From: CAYYKK01 sp046351395
GTDB lineage: Bacteria > Myxococcota_A > Polyangia > Polyangiales > Polyangiaceae
Length of the DNA stretch: 64,000 nt
Reading direction: 5' to 3'
NCBI GenBank assembly: GCA_046351395.1
Contig: JAXLYP010000007.1
Span: forward strand, 186,001 to 250,000
Under the pieces are notes generated by a model, which worked only from the letters and a program-made list of their open reading frames with translations, was not told where the DNA came from and did not search any database. The position numbers were made by a program, and so were the translations under genes. Positions 8,443-17,607 of this stretch are shown piece by piece (position 1 is the stretch's first letter; every line of letters starts with the position of its first letter).

Positions 8443-9165
8443 TCACTCGTCGTTTTCGTTTTCAGTCTCGTTCTCGTTGTCGTCGTCGTCGTCGTCCGCG
8501 GCGAGCCGCTTCTCGATGTTGGCGGTCGCCTCCTCGCGCTGCTGTTGCTCCTTCTCGGCGCGGGCGTCGCCCTTCATCTTCGCGCGGAGGCGCGCCTTCT
8601 CGGCGGCGCGCTGGAGCACGGCGGGCTTCGGCGCCATGAGCAGTGTCATCGTGCGCTGCTCCATCGCCGGGCGGACCTCCACGTTCGCGAGCTCGTCGAG
8701 CTTGCTCGTGATCCACTCGAGCTGGCTCTGCGCGACCTGGGGGTGCGTGATCTCGCGCCCCCGGAAGCGGACGGTGAACTTCACCTTGTGCCCGTCCTCG
8801 AGGAAGTGGGCGGCCGCGCGCGTCTTGAAGTCGAGATCGTGGTCGTCCGTCTTTGGGCGAAGCTTGATCTCTTTGATCTCGACGACGCTCTGCTTCCGGC
8901 GCGCTTCCGCGGCCTTCTTCTTCTCGTCGTACTTGTACTTGCCGTAATCCAGGATCTTGCAGACCGGAGGCTCCGCCTTCGGGTTCACCTCGACGAGGTC
9001 GAGACCCTTCTCTTGCGCGCGCCGGAGCGCGTCGCCCGTGGCCATGATGCCGAGCATCTCGCCGTCATCCCCGATGACGCGGACCTCCGGCACACGGATT
9101 CGCTGGTTGATACGGATTTGCGGGCCACGCTGGGCTTGACGAGGGTCGAAACGTCTCATCGACAT
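8443..9165 (-). CDS. infC: Translation initiation factor IF-3 with acidic C-terminal tail
   Basis: A 240-residue protein from ATG 9165 (ATG 9159 and GTG 9195 are alternatives). It shows the IF-3 N-domain (INQRIRVPEVRVIG), the linker signature KILDYGKYKYDEKKK and a full C-domain (KIKL-like EIKEIKLRPKTDDHD). IF-3 is usually near 180 residues. Here about 60 extra residues follow, ending in an Asp/Asn/Glu-rich tail. A C-terminal extension is known for IF-3 of Myxococcus xanthus (Dsg), where it matters for development. The gene is downstream of thrS on the same strand, the usual order. Confidence 0.95.
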   Translation of the reverse strand: MSMRRFDPRQAQRGPQIRINQRIRVPEVRVIGDDGEMLGIMATGDALRRAQEKGLDLVEVNPKAEPPVCKILDYGKYKYDEKKKAAEARRKQSVVEIKEIKLRPKTDDHDLDFKTRAAAHFLEDGHKVKFTVRFRGREITHPQVAQSQLEWITSKLDELANVEVRPAMEQRTMTLLMAPKPAVLQRAAEKARLRAKMKGDARAEKEQQQREEATANIEKRLAADDDDDDNENETENENDE

Positions 9166-9410
9166 GTTGGCGGTAGATCTCCAGTGCAGGGGCACATGCC
9201 CCCGCGCTCACGGGTTTCGAAAGGACGAGAGGGGAAGCAAGGCACTGCGAGAAAGAGGATGGTCCGACTGCGGCGCCGCGCGTTCACGGCGTCCGGGGGC
9301 GCGTCGGCCCCCCGGGATGGACGAGCGCGGATGAGAGACGATCGCCCCCCTCGAAGCAAGGGACGCGTGTCGTTCGCCCCGACCCCGCGCCCGCGGCGTA
9401 GCGGCAAGGC

Positions 9411-11495
9411 TCAAACCGGGCGAGCCGCCGCGAGTGGGGCGTTCCGCCGCGGGGGTTTCGCCTCCGAGGCGAGCCGCTCGATGAACGTGTCGAGCGGCAT
9501 TTGTCCGAGATCTTTGTTCTCGTCGCGCGAGCGAGGGGCGACGAGGCGCCCCGCCGCCTCCTTGTCGCCCACGACGACGACGTACGGCACCCGCGTGAGG
9601 CGGGCCTCGCGGATCTTCGCGCCCAGTTTGTCCGGGCCGACGTCCGCGCGCGCGCGGAGGCCGCGATCGGCAAGCGCCTTGACGACCTCGTTCGCGTACT
9701 CCGCCTGCTTCTCGCTCACCGTGACGATCACGGCCTGCTCGGGCGCGAGCCAGACGGGGAACGCGCCGCTCACGTGCTCGATGAGCACGGAGAGGAACCG
9801 CTCGAGCGAGCCGAGGATCGCGCGGTGGAGCATCACGGGGCGGTGGTGCGCGCCGTCCGATCCGATGAACTCGAGCTCGAAGCGCTCGGGCATCTGATAG
9901 TCGACCTGCATCGTCCCGAGCTGCCACGACCGCTTCAGCGCGTCCTGGATGTGGAACTCGAGCTTCGGGCCGTAGAACGCGCCCTCGCCCTCCGCGACCT
10001 CGTACGCGAGCCCCTTCTCTTCGAGCGCTTGCGCGAGGGCCTTCTCGGCCGCGTCCCACTGCTCGTCGCTCCCGATGCGCTTGTCGGGGCGCGTCGCGAG
10101 CTTGATGTCGACCTTCTCGAACTTGAACGCCGCGTACACCTCGTAGAGCAGATCGATGAACTTCGAGATTTCGGGCTGGATCTGATCGAGCGCGCAGAAG
10201 ATGTGCGCGTCGTCCTGGCAGAACGAGCGCACGCGCGCGAGGCCGTGGACGACGCCGCCGCGCTCGTATCGGTGGAGCCGGCCGAAGTCCGCCATGCGCC
10301 ACGGGAGCTCGCGGTAGCTGCGGCGCCGGTGCCCGAAGATGAGACAGTGGCTCGGGCAGTTCATCGGCTTCAGGCCGAGGCGCTCGTGCTCGCTCATGCG
10401 ATCGACGACGGCGCTGTCGCGCGCGCGGTCGACGTCCTCGTAGCTCTCGCCCTCGCTCGCCTTCACGCCGAGGCGGAGGGCCATCTTGGTCTCGTCGATC
10501 TGATCGGCCGTCATCGGCAGGTACATGTTCTCCCGGTAGTTCGGGAGGTGGCCGCTCGTGAGGAAGAGCTTCTTGTCGAACACCTGCGGCGTGATGACCT
10601 CCTCGTAGCCGTACGCGAGGTAGAGCTCTCGCATGTACGAGACGAGCGCGTTGTAGACGAACGCGCCCCTCGGCAGGAGGAACGGCATCGCCGGGGCGTA
10701 CTCGTGGAACATGAAGAGCTCGAGCTCCTTGCCGAGCTTGCGGTGGTCCCGCTCCTTCGCCTCCTCGAGCATCTTCAGGTGCGCGGCGAGCTCCTTCTCG
10801 GTCGCGAACGCCATCCCGTAGACGCGCTGGAGCATCGGGTTGCGCTCGTCGCCCCGCCAATACGCGCCCGCGACGGCGGTGAGCTTCACCGCGCCGATGG
10901 AGCCCGTGGTCGGGACGTGCGGGCCCTCGCAGAGGTCCATCCACTGGTCCGCGTCCTGCCCGGGCGCGGCGCCGGCGAGCGAGCCGTGCCGGTAGAGCGA
11001 GATCTCCGCGTCCGCGGGGAGGCGGTCGACGTGCTCCGCTTTGTACGTCTCGCCCATCTTCTGGAAGATCGCGCGCGCGTCCTCCCGCGAGACGACCTCG
11101 CGTCGGAAGGGCAGCTTCAGCGCGACGATCTCGCGCATCTTCTCCTCGATTTTGGCGAGATCGTCCTCGTTGAACGCGCCGCCTTTGCGCGCCGACTGCG
11201 CGGTGTCGACGTCGTAGTAGAAGCCGCCGTCGGTCGCGGGGCCGAACGTGACCTTCGTGCCCGGGAAGAGGCGCTGCACCGCGTCCGCCATGATGTGGGC
11301 GGTCGAGTGCCGGACGATCTGGAGGCTGTCGGGATCGCTCGTGCGCACGAGCTTGAGCTCCTTCGATCCGCGGGAGGATCGATCGGCGTGTGGACGTCGA
11401 TCGTGCGGCCCTTGTACCGCGCGCCGACGATGGTTCGGTCCTTCGCGAGGTCGTCGCCACGAAGGTCTTGAGCGTCTTTTCGAGGAGTCCGGCAT
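9411..11495 (-). CDS. thrS: Threonine-tRNA ligase with disrupted N-terminal TGS region
   Basis: Charges tRNA-Thr with threonine in the cytoplasm. From about residue 55 the protein is a normal class II ThrRS: editing domain with RHSTAHIM, catalytic core with KPMNCPSHC, MADFGRLHRYE, DDAHIF and GEGAFYGPK, and an anticodon-binding domain ending near 9420. Upstream, the ATG-11495 frame (MPDSSKRRSRPS) does not look coding. A different frame between about 11480 and 11365 reads LAKDRTIVGARYKGRTIDV, TGS-like, so two compensating indels are likely. GTG 11348, with AAGGAG nine bases before it, could start a TGS-less enzyme. The start is therefore uncertain. Confidence 0.93.
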   Translation of the reverse strand: MPDSSKRRSRPSWRRPREGPNHRRRAVQGPHDRRPHADRSSRGSKELKLVRTSDPDSLQIVRHSTAHIMADAVQRLFPGTKVTFGPATDGGFYYDVDTAQSARKGGAFNEDDLAKIEEKMREIVALKLPFRREVVSREDARAIFQKMGETYKAEHVDRLPADAEISLYRHGSLAGAAPGQDADQWMDLCEGPHVPTTGSIGAVKLTAVAGAYWRGDERNPMLQRVYGMAFATEKELAAHLKMLEEAKERDHRKLGKELELFMFHEYAPAMPFLLPRGAFVYNALVSYMRELYLAYGYEEVITPQVFDKKLFLTSGHLPNYRENMYLPMTADQIDETKMALRLGVKASEGESYEDVDRARDSAVVDRMSEHERLGLKPMNCPSHCLIFGHRRRSYRELPWRMADFGRLHRYERGGVVHGLARVRSFCQDDAHIFCALDQIQPEISKFIDLLYEVYAAFKFEKVDIKLATRPDKRIGSDEQWDAAEKALAQALEEKGLAYEVAEGEGAFYGPKLEFHIQDALKRSWQLGTMQVDYQMPERFELEFIGSDGAHHRPVMLHRAILGSLERFLSVLIEHVSGAFPVWLAPEQAVIVTVSEKQAEYANEVVKALADRGLRARADVGPDKLGAKIREARLTRVPYVVVVGDKEAAGRLVAPRSRDENKDLGQMPLDTFIERLASEAKPPRRNAPLAAARPV

Positions 11496-11518
11496 GGTAG
11501 GTCGATCGGAGCGAGGGA

Positions 11519-11537
11519 GGGACGGCCGAGCCGTCCC
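11519..11537 (-). promoter_or_regulatory. Strong hairpin in the thrS leader
   Basis: GGGACGGC and GCCGTCCC form a perfect eight-base-pair stem with a three-base loop, about 24 bases before ATG 11495 of thrS. No T-run follows on the thrS strand, so it is not a standard terminator. ThrRS genes are controlled by leader structures in other bacteria, but this one shows no recognised T-box or tRNA-Thr mimic. Its regulatory role is inference only. Confidence 0.3.
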
Positions 11538-11703
11538 GGTCGGACGCGACTTAGTCCCGCGGACCGGGGCGGGCAACCTCGCCGACGCGCCGACCTCGGC
11601 CGCCGGTCCAAGGACACGACCCGCGGCCCACCGGCCGCGCGCTTCTCGGGCGGGTTTCCGCTCGGGGTGCTCGCTCGATCGGGGCGTGTCCTCGCGCGCG
11701 GTC

Positions 11704-13095
11704 TCACTGCGGCGCGATCGAGACGGTGACCTCGGCGCCGGCGTCGGGGGTGGTGATCTCGAGCGAGCCGTCGCCCTTCGTGAACGCGCACGCGCCGCAC
11801 GACACGGTGTAGCCCGTCGGGTACGCGCGGGCCGGCACGGAGACGATCGTGGGCGCGGTGATCGCGCGATCGGGGCGATAGAGGAGCGTGAACGTCTTCG
11901 TGAGGGGATCGAACGCGTACCGCACGGGCGCTCCGGCGACCCGCTCGGGCCACGGTCGCACGAGCGCGCCGACGAGCGCCTCGCGCTCCTTCATGTCGGC
12001 GTCGAGCACGCTGTAGCCGCCGCCTGCGTCGTACGCCCAGTACGTCGATCCGGCCGCGACCGAGGCGAACGCGTCGTACTCGGCGGTCATGTAGTCCACG
12101 ATGCCGGGCTTGTCGGCCATGCCGCCGTACTCCCCGATCCACAGCGCCGCCCCGAGCGCGCGCGCCTCCGTCGCGAGGTCGGCGGCGTTGCTCAGGACGG
12201 CGTCGCGGTGCGCGGCGTCGAACCCGACGCCCGACTCGGCGTCCCGATCGTACGAGTGCGGCGAGTACACGACGTCCGAGAACGTCATTCGCGTGAGACC
12301 CGTGGGGATGCCGAGGTTCCGGCTCGACGCGGGCTCGATGAACGCGATCCACGTGGGCCTCTCGGCGCGCACCGCCTTCACCACGTCCTCGTAGAACGGC
12401 TGGAGCACCTCCGCCTCGAACGCGGTGATCGACGTGGAACCCCAGTACGGCTCGTTCATCGGGTCGAAACCCAGGATGACGTCGTCGTAGTCGCCGAGGC
12501 TCCGCGCGAGCCGGGCCCACGCCTCGATGTACTCGGCGCGGATTTCGGGCGTCTTCCAGAAGTGGTCGTAGCAGCCCGTGACCTCGGGCGTGAGGTAGTT
12601 GAAGTACCACTGCTCCGCGTTCGGGACGAACGACGCGTAGCTCGCCTCGTCGCACGACCACCGCGGCGCGCCGTCCCCGCCGCCGCTCGCGAAGCCCTCG
12701 CCGTACACGTCCTGGTGCATGTCGAGCACGACGAAGAGCCCCGCCTCGCGCGCCCACTGCATGCGGGTCCGGACTTGCTCGAGGTACGCGTCGTCGAAGA
12801 CGCCCTTCGCAGGTTCGATCGCGGACCACGTCACGAGGAACCGGATCGCGTTCATCCCCCACGCGTCCCGCACGCGCTGGAAGTCGGGCAGGGTGTGGAA
12901 CGAGAAGTAGGGCGCGGCCTTGTGCGCCCCCGCGAGGTTCATCCCGCGAAGGAGCAGCGCGCGACCGGCGTCGTCCCGGATGAAGCCGCCGGCGACGCGC
13001 CCCTTCGGCGGGTCGAGCGGGGTGGGGTCGGCTTCGCGGCACGCCGCGCAGGCGAGCGCCGCGACCCACGTGATTCGGAGCGCGCGTTTCCGCAT
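11704..13095 (-). CDS. GH5 endoglycoceramidase-like lipoprotein
   Basis: A 463-residue protein from ATG 13095 with a lipoprotein signal peptide (ACAAC). The body is a glycoside hydrolase family 5 barrel: FIRDDAGRALLLRGMNLAG at the start, VLDMHQDVYG (about 125), acid/base Glu in MNEPYWG (about 213) and nucleophile Glu in WIGEYGG (about 320). The DMHQDVYG block with a following APRW is characteristic of endoglycoceramidases, which release glycans from glycosphingolipids, rather than of cellulases. A small beta domain follows. Substrate is inferred from motif likeness only. Confidence 0.82.
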   Translation of the reverse strand: MRKRALRITWVAALACAACREADPTPLDPPKGRVAGGFIRDDAGRALLLRGMNLAGAHKAAPYFSFHTLPDFQRVRDAWGMNAIRFLVTWSAIEPAKGVFDDAYLEQVRTRMQWAREAGLFVVLDMHQDVYGEGFASGGGDGAPRWSCDEASYASFVPNAEQWYFNYLTPEVTGCYDHFWKTPEIRAEYIEAWARLARSLGDYDDVILGFDPMNEPYWGSTSITAFEAEVLQPFYEDVVKAVRAERPTWIAFIEPASSRNLGIPTGLTRMTFSDVVYSPHSYDRDAESGVGFDAAHRDAVLSNAADLATEARALGAALWIGEYGGMADKPGIVDYMTAEYDAFASVAAGSTYWAYDAGGGYSVLDADMKEREALVGALVRPWPERVAGAPVRYAFDPLTKTFTLLYRPDRAITAPTIVSVPARAYPTGYTVSCGACAFTKGDGSLEITTPDAGAEVTVSIAPQ

Positions 13096-13181
13096 GACCC
13101 ATGAGACCACGACGCGGGCGAGCCGGTCGATCCTTCCTCCGCTCGCGCGCGGCGGACCCGGCGCGTTCATCGATCGTGGGA

Positions 13182-13784
13182 TCAGCCGCAGAGCTCGATG
13201 AGCTTCGTGATCGTGCGCCAGTTTCGACCGGTCGACGTCGTCCCGAGCTGCTTGTCGAAGTACGCGTTCGTGAGCTTCGAGTCCGCGACGCCGCGTCGGA
13301 GCCAGAGGTAGACCTCACGCCCGACGAGCGCGTATTCGTCCCCGGGGGACCGGTTCGGATCGAGCCCCGCGGCCGCGTCGGGCGTTGGCGTGTCCGCGAG
13401 GAAGAGGACGTTGAGGAGGGGCGACGGCGCCGCGCCACCGTCCGACCCGGCGCGGTCCAACGCGGCGCGGTCAGGCCAAGGGTTGTTGCGGGGCACGCGC
13501 GCGAGCTCCTCGCGCGTCCGCAGGACGACCGGGGTGGTGAGGCCATGCGCCGACAGGATCTTCGCAGGGACGTCCGCACGGAGCTTCGCGGCGACCGACG
13601 CGGACGCGTCGAAGAGGACGTTCCCGCTCTGGATGAACGTCGTCACGTTCGTGCATCCACACGCGGTGAACGCCGCGGCGAGATCCTTCATCGCGAGCCG
13701 GTTCTTCCCGCCGACGTTCAGTCCGCGGAGGAGCGCGACGAAGCGCTCCTTCGTCGGCGAGGAAGACTTCTTCGAGGCCGCCAT
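13182..13784 (-). CDS. DUF1697 family protein
   Basis: A 200-residue protein from ATG 13784. It matches DUF1697 by its opening FVALLRGLNVGGKNRLAM, the central TTFIQSGNVLFDA and the C-terminal GTTSTGRNWRTITKL. The family is widespread, cytoplasmic and of unknown biochemical function. It ends 86 bases before the start of the GH5 gene on the same strand, and its start faces the divergent slyX gene 28 bases away, leaving little room for two promoters. Confidence 0.85.
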   Translation of the reverse strand: MAASKKSSSPTKERFVALLRGLNVGGKNRLAMKDLAAAFTACGCTNVTTFIQSGNVLFDASASVAAKLRADVPAKILSAHGLTTPVVLRTREELARVPRNNPWPDRAALDRAGSDGGAAPSPLLNVLFLADTPTPDAAAGLDPNRSPGDEYALVGREVYLWLRRGVADSKLTNAYFDKQLGTTSTGRNWRTITKLIELCG

Positions 13785-13812
13785 CGCGCGCGGGCATGCT
13801 ATCGCAACCCCC

Positions 13813-14001
13813 GTGGAAGCGAAGCTCACGGACCTCGAGGTCAGGTACACCCACCAACAGCGCTTGCTCGACGAGCTCTCCGGCGTCGTCTACGAGCAGA
13901 GCCGCACCATCGCGAAGCTCGAGGCGCGCGTCACGGATCTGGAGCGCCGGCTCCGCGGCGTCGAGGAGCCCATCGGCAACGAGCCCCCGCCACACTATTG
14001 A
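13813..14001 (+). CDS. slyX: SlyX family protein
   Basis: A 62-residue protein from GTG 13813; no in-frame ATG exists. It is a single coiled coil with the SlyX pattern: LTDLEVRYTHQQRLLDELS, then V..Q...I..LE..V..LE+RL, and a Pro-rich C-terminal tail PPPHY. SlyX proteins are short cytoplasmic coiled-coil proteins of uncertain function. The stop codon overlaps the ATG of the next gene by one base, suggesting coupling. Confidence 0.8.
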   Translation: MEAKLTDLEVRYTHQQRLLDELSGVVYEQSRTIAKLEARVTDLERRLRGVEEPIGNEPPPHY

Positions 14002-15225
14002 TGGTCGGGCGCGAGCTCCTCCGACCCGCGATCGGCGTCGTCCGCGCCATCGTGCTCGCAGGCGGTGCCCTCGTCGGGTGCTCGAGCCCGACGCGGTCCG
14101 ACCGGAGCGCCGCGCGCTCCGCGGCTCCCGCGGTCACGAGCGCGAGCGCGGAGCGGGTGAGCGCCGCCGCGCCGCGCTCCCCGCCTCTCGCGTCGTTGCC
14201 GCCGAGCGGGCCGTTGGCGACGAGCGCGAGCGTCGCCGCCGACGCGGCCGCGATCTCGCGGGATCGACGCTTCGTCGCGCTCCCGATCCGCACGTTCGCG
14301 GACGACTGCGAGCAGGTGGACGTCGTCGTCGCGCGGGTGGGCTCGGTGGAGGGTGAGCATTTCCTCGCTCGCGCCTCCGGCGCCTGCCCCGTTGGCGTCC
14401 TGGCGCGGCTCGCGCCCGCGGAGCTCGACGTTCGCCTCCTCCGGGACGGCTTCGTGTCGATGCCCTGGTCCGGCGGCTTCCCCAAGATGACGCTCGGCGA
14501 GCTCGAGGTGGAGGTCGCGCCCGACGACGCGGGGTACGCGTTTGGCGTTCAGCACGCGGGGGCGACCCTCGGCACGGTGCGCCTGCCGAGGGAGCCGGGC
14601 GGGGCGCTGACGCACGCGATCGCTGCCTGGGGAGATCCGACCGTGGTCTACGTCGAGCTCGGGGTCGAAGTGTCGAAACCCGGCCCCGCATCGCCTCACG
14701 GGTCGGGGCCTGGCCTCGCGCGCCGTTCTCTGCGCTGGGCGGCGATCCCGCTCACTTCTCCGCTGCCGCTCCCCCTCGAAGAGATCGGAGCCGGGGAGGG
14801 GACGTCCGTCCCCGACGAGGTCGCGCGAGAGACGGGGCGTCCGAGCTGGGGGCGAGTCGATTCGGCGCGCCGGAGCCTCCCTCCAGTGGTGCGACGCCTG
14901 GCTCCGCCTCCGCGGCGTTCGCGGCGAGCTCCTCCTCGAGCAGAGCGTCGACCCGCGCGCGACGTTCTCACTGCGCGTCTACGCGCTCGATCCCGGACCG
15001 ATGGTGTGCCTCGAGATCGACGCGGAGAGCGGCGACGAGCTCCGCTGCTTCGACGCGCAGGATTCGCTCGTCGCGGACGTCGCGGGGGCGCGGCTCTCGT
15101 TCGACTTCTTCGCGAACCCGGACACCTACCTCCGCGTCGCGTCGTACGCCGTCGAGCCGACTCGGGTGCAGCGCCTTGCATGGGAAGGGACGCGGTTCGC
15201 GCCCGCCGCGCCGTTCGCGCGCTGA
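14001..15225 (+). pseudogene. Frameshifted lipoprotein gene of unknown function
   Basis: From ATG 14001 a lipoprotein signal peptide (lipobox ALVGC) is followed by an Ala/Ser/Pro linker and a beta-rich region. Good coding character in this frame ends near 14877. It continues one frame over (LQWCDAWLRLRGVRGELLLE) to a stop at 15223-15225. Removing one C from the run CTCCCTCC near 14877 joins the two parts into one protein of about 408 residues. The original frame stays open to 15272 but becomes Arg/Pro-rich there. Either an assembly indel or a real mutation; function not recognised. Confidence 0.6.
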
Positions 15226-15252
15226 GTCGAGCGCCACGCCGAACGGATCGAC

Positions 15253-17433
15253 TCAGCCGGGTTGAAACGTGACGGGGATCACGAGCGTCGCGCCGCCCCC
15301 CTCCGGCGGGGAGAATTGAGCGCTCGCGACGCGGGACTGCACGCAGGCGACGACGGCCCCCGACAAGTTGCCCGTGGAGGTGGCCGATGTGGACTGCACC
15401 TCCCCCGAGGGGCCAATTTTCGCGGTGACCCGCACGGTTCCGGCCATCGTCGGATCCTCCGCGAGGCCGCGCTGGTAACAAGCGCGGAACCCCGCGGACA
15501 TGCCGGCCACGACCGACCCCGCGTTGGCGACCGTGCCCCCGCTCAGCGCCGCGCCTCCCACGGCGGCGGCCGCCGGAGGTGCCGAGGACGCCGCGGGCGG
15601 GGGGGAGACCGCCGAGCTCGTCGGCGTCGGGAGCGCATCGAGGAGCTCGGCCGAGAGCACGTAGTCGAGTCTGGGGAATTCGCGCCGCAGGAAGGCGTTG
15701 CCCGTGGTCGCGATCTCCTGCTGCCGCTTGCTCGGCTCCTCTCGATACCCGGCGTAGAGGCGGTCGACCACGTCCATTCCGGCTCCGACGACCTCGCAGA
15801 CGGGAGCGAAGCCCAAGCGGTCGAGGCTGGTGTTGTCACCCAGGTCGACGAAGAGCTGCGTGGTCCGCGTCGTGGGGCTGCTCCCCATCGCGAACGTGAC
15901 TCGGCCTCGCGTGTTCGACGTCTTCACCGGGTCCACGGGGAGCGTGGCGTCCTTCCATGCGGCGTTCACTCGGGGGTCTCCGTGGAGGCCGAACTGCGCA
16001 ACGAACGGCTTCGGCGTGACCACCACGCGGAAGAACCCGACGTCCGTGAAATAGCCGAGCTTCACGAGGTTGTAGATGCGATCCGCGCCCGCCGGAGCCC
16101 ACTCGCGGCGGCAGTGCATCGCGAAGTCCCCGGCCGTGGTGTGGAACGCCACGCCGAAGTCGGCGGGCGCGATCAGGTTCGCGAACGAGGGCCGAAGGAG
16201 CGCGTCTCCGCTCGGCTCCGGATCGCTCGAGGCGATCGTGGGGACCTCCTCCGCGGCGCGCGCGCGCGGCGGATCGTCGTCGTCGCGCATCGCGCGCCGC
16301 GACGACTTCGCCGGCTCGTGAAGCATGAGGACGCTGCCCACCGAGGCGGCGACGATGAACCCAGCGGCCAGGAGCGCCGGCACGATCCAACCCCGCTTCG
16401 CGGTCGGGGCGGGTGACGCGACCACGTGGACGGGACCGACCGGGGCTCCGGCGATCGTGAGCGCGCGCGTCGGGTCGAGGGACGCGCGCTCGCCCGTGGG
16501 CGCGGGCACGTCGGAGGCCCTGGGGGGCGCCGCCTCGGGGGGCGCGAGCAGCGGATCGAGCGCGTCGAGCGCGGCCTGCGCGTCGGGGAAGCGCGCGCTC
16601 GGCTCGCGATCCGTCGCCGTCGCGAACCACGCGTCGAACCCAGGGGGGAGGGGCGCCGCGCCGATCGCCGCCGCGCGCTCGGACGCGGGGGGCATCGGGT
16701 CGAAGAGCACCTCGCGCAGGACCTTCATCGTGGAGGGATCCGGGTCGTGCGAGCTCATCCAATAGCTGCGGCCGCCGAGGAGCGCGAAGGCGAGGAGGCC
16801 GAACGCCCAGACGTCCGTCGCCGGCGTGATCGCCGCCCCCGGAGTGGCCTGCTCGGGCGCCATCCAGAACGGCGAGCCGATCGTCTCCGTCGAGCTCGTC
16901 TTCGACTCCGCGGCGATGCGCGCGATCCCGAAGTCGAGGATCTTCACGACGAAGTCGGGCCCCCCGGCGCGGCGCGCCTGCGCGAGGAAGATGTTCTCGG
17001 GCTTCACGTCCCGATGGATGACCGACGCCCGGTGCGCCGCGGCGAGCCCGTGTCCGACCTGCCTCAAGATCGCCGCCGCCGCGACCGGCGGGACCCGGCC
17101 CTCGCGCGCGAGCCGCGCGCCGAGCTCCTCACCCTGGAGGAGCTCCATCGCGAGCCACGGGATGCCCGTCTCCGCGTCGACCCCGGCGCCGACGACCTCG
17201 ACGACGTGATCGCTCTCGATGCGTGCGCCGACGCGCGCCTCGCGTTCGAAGCGCTCGCGCAGCTTCGGATCCTCGACCAGCGAGGGGAGCATCAGCTTGA
17301 GCGCGCGCTTCTTGTCCGTGCTCGTCTGGTGGGCGACGTACACCGCGCCCATGCCCCCTTCGCGAAGGCGCGACTCGATCGTGTAGTCGCCCCCGAACCG
17401 CGCCCCTTCGCGGACGGATGTGAACGTCGCCAT
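15253..17433 (-). CDS. Ser/Thr kinase fused to cyclophilin PPIase and AgmX-like domain
   Basis: A 726-residue membrane protein. Residues about 14-290 are a Hanks-type kinase (glycine loop REGGMGAVY, HRDVKPEN near 138, DFG near 165, APE). A transmembrane helix lies near 344-370. Residues about 424-565 are a cyclophilin-type peptidyl-prolyl isomerase with the FFRVVV, FVAQFGLHGDP and RTTQLFVD blocks; the catalytic Arg, Phe and Gln positions look filled. Residues about 635-726 match the AgmX/PglI C-terminal domain (FRACYQRGLAEDP). The kinase faces the cytoplasm and the isomerase probably the periplasm. This combination is unusual. Confidence 0.88.
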   Translation of the reverse strand: MATFTSVREGARFGGDYTIESRLREGGMGAVYVAHQTSTDKKRALKLMLPSLVEDPKLRERFEREARVGARIESDHVVEVVGAGVDAETGIPWLAMELLQGEELGARLAREGRVPPVAAAAILRQVGHGLAAAHRASVIHRDVKPENIFLAQARRAGGPDFVVKILDFGIARIAAESKTSSTETIGSPFWMAPEQATPGAAITPATDVWAFGLLAFALLGGRSYWMSSHDPDPSTMKVLREVLFDPMPPASERAAAIGAAPLPPGFDAWFATATDREPSARFPDAQAALDALDPLLAPPEAAPPRASDVPAPTGERASLDPTRALTIAGAPVGPVHVVASPAPTAKRGWIVPALLAAGFIVAASVGSVLMLHEPAKSSRRAMRDDDDPPRARAAEEVPTIASSDPEPSGDALLRPSFANLIAPADFGVAFHTTAGDFAMHCRREWAPAGADRIYNLVKLGYFTDVGFFRVVVTPKPFVAQFGLHGDPRVNAAWKDATLPVDPVKTSNTRGRVTFAMGSSPTTRTTQLFVDLGDNTSLDRLGFAPVCEVVGAGMDVVDRLYAGYREEPSKRQQEIATTGNAFLRREFPRLDYVLSAELLDALPTPTSSAVSPPPAASSAPPAAAAVGGAALSGGTVANAGSVVAGMSAGFRACYQRGLAEDPTMAGTVRVTAKIGPSGEVQSTSATSTGNLSGAVVACVQSRVASAQFSPPEGGGATLVIPVTFQPG

Positions 17434-17607
17434 CGAGGGCAGCGTACGCGCGTCCGCGGGGGTGTGTCTCCGCCGCGCTCTCGTGGCCCCCCACGGACGC
17501 GCGTTCTCGCGCTGCGTCCGCCGAGTTTGCCTATGATGTCAGCGCGGTGCGGCGCGACCCGGACCGCGAGGACCTCCGCCCCGAGCGAAAAAGAGAGAGG
17601 ATCGACC

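Noticed and set aside
9166..9410. Riboswitch or ribosomal leader before infC
   Set aside because: The 245 bases between thrS and infC show no recognised leader motif; small GC-rich stems are expected by chance.
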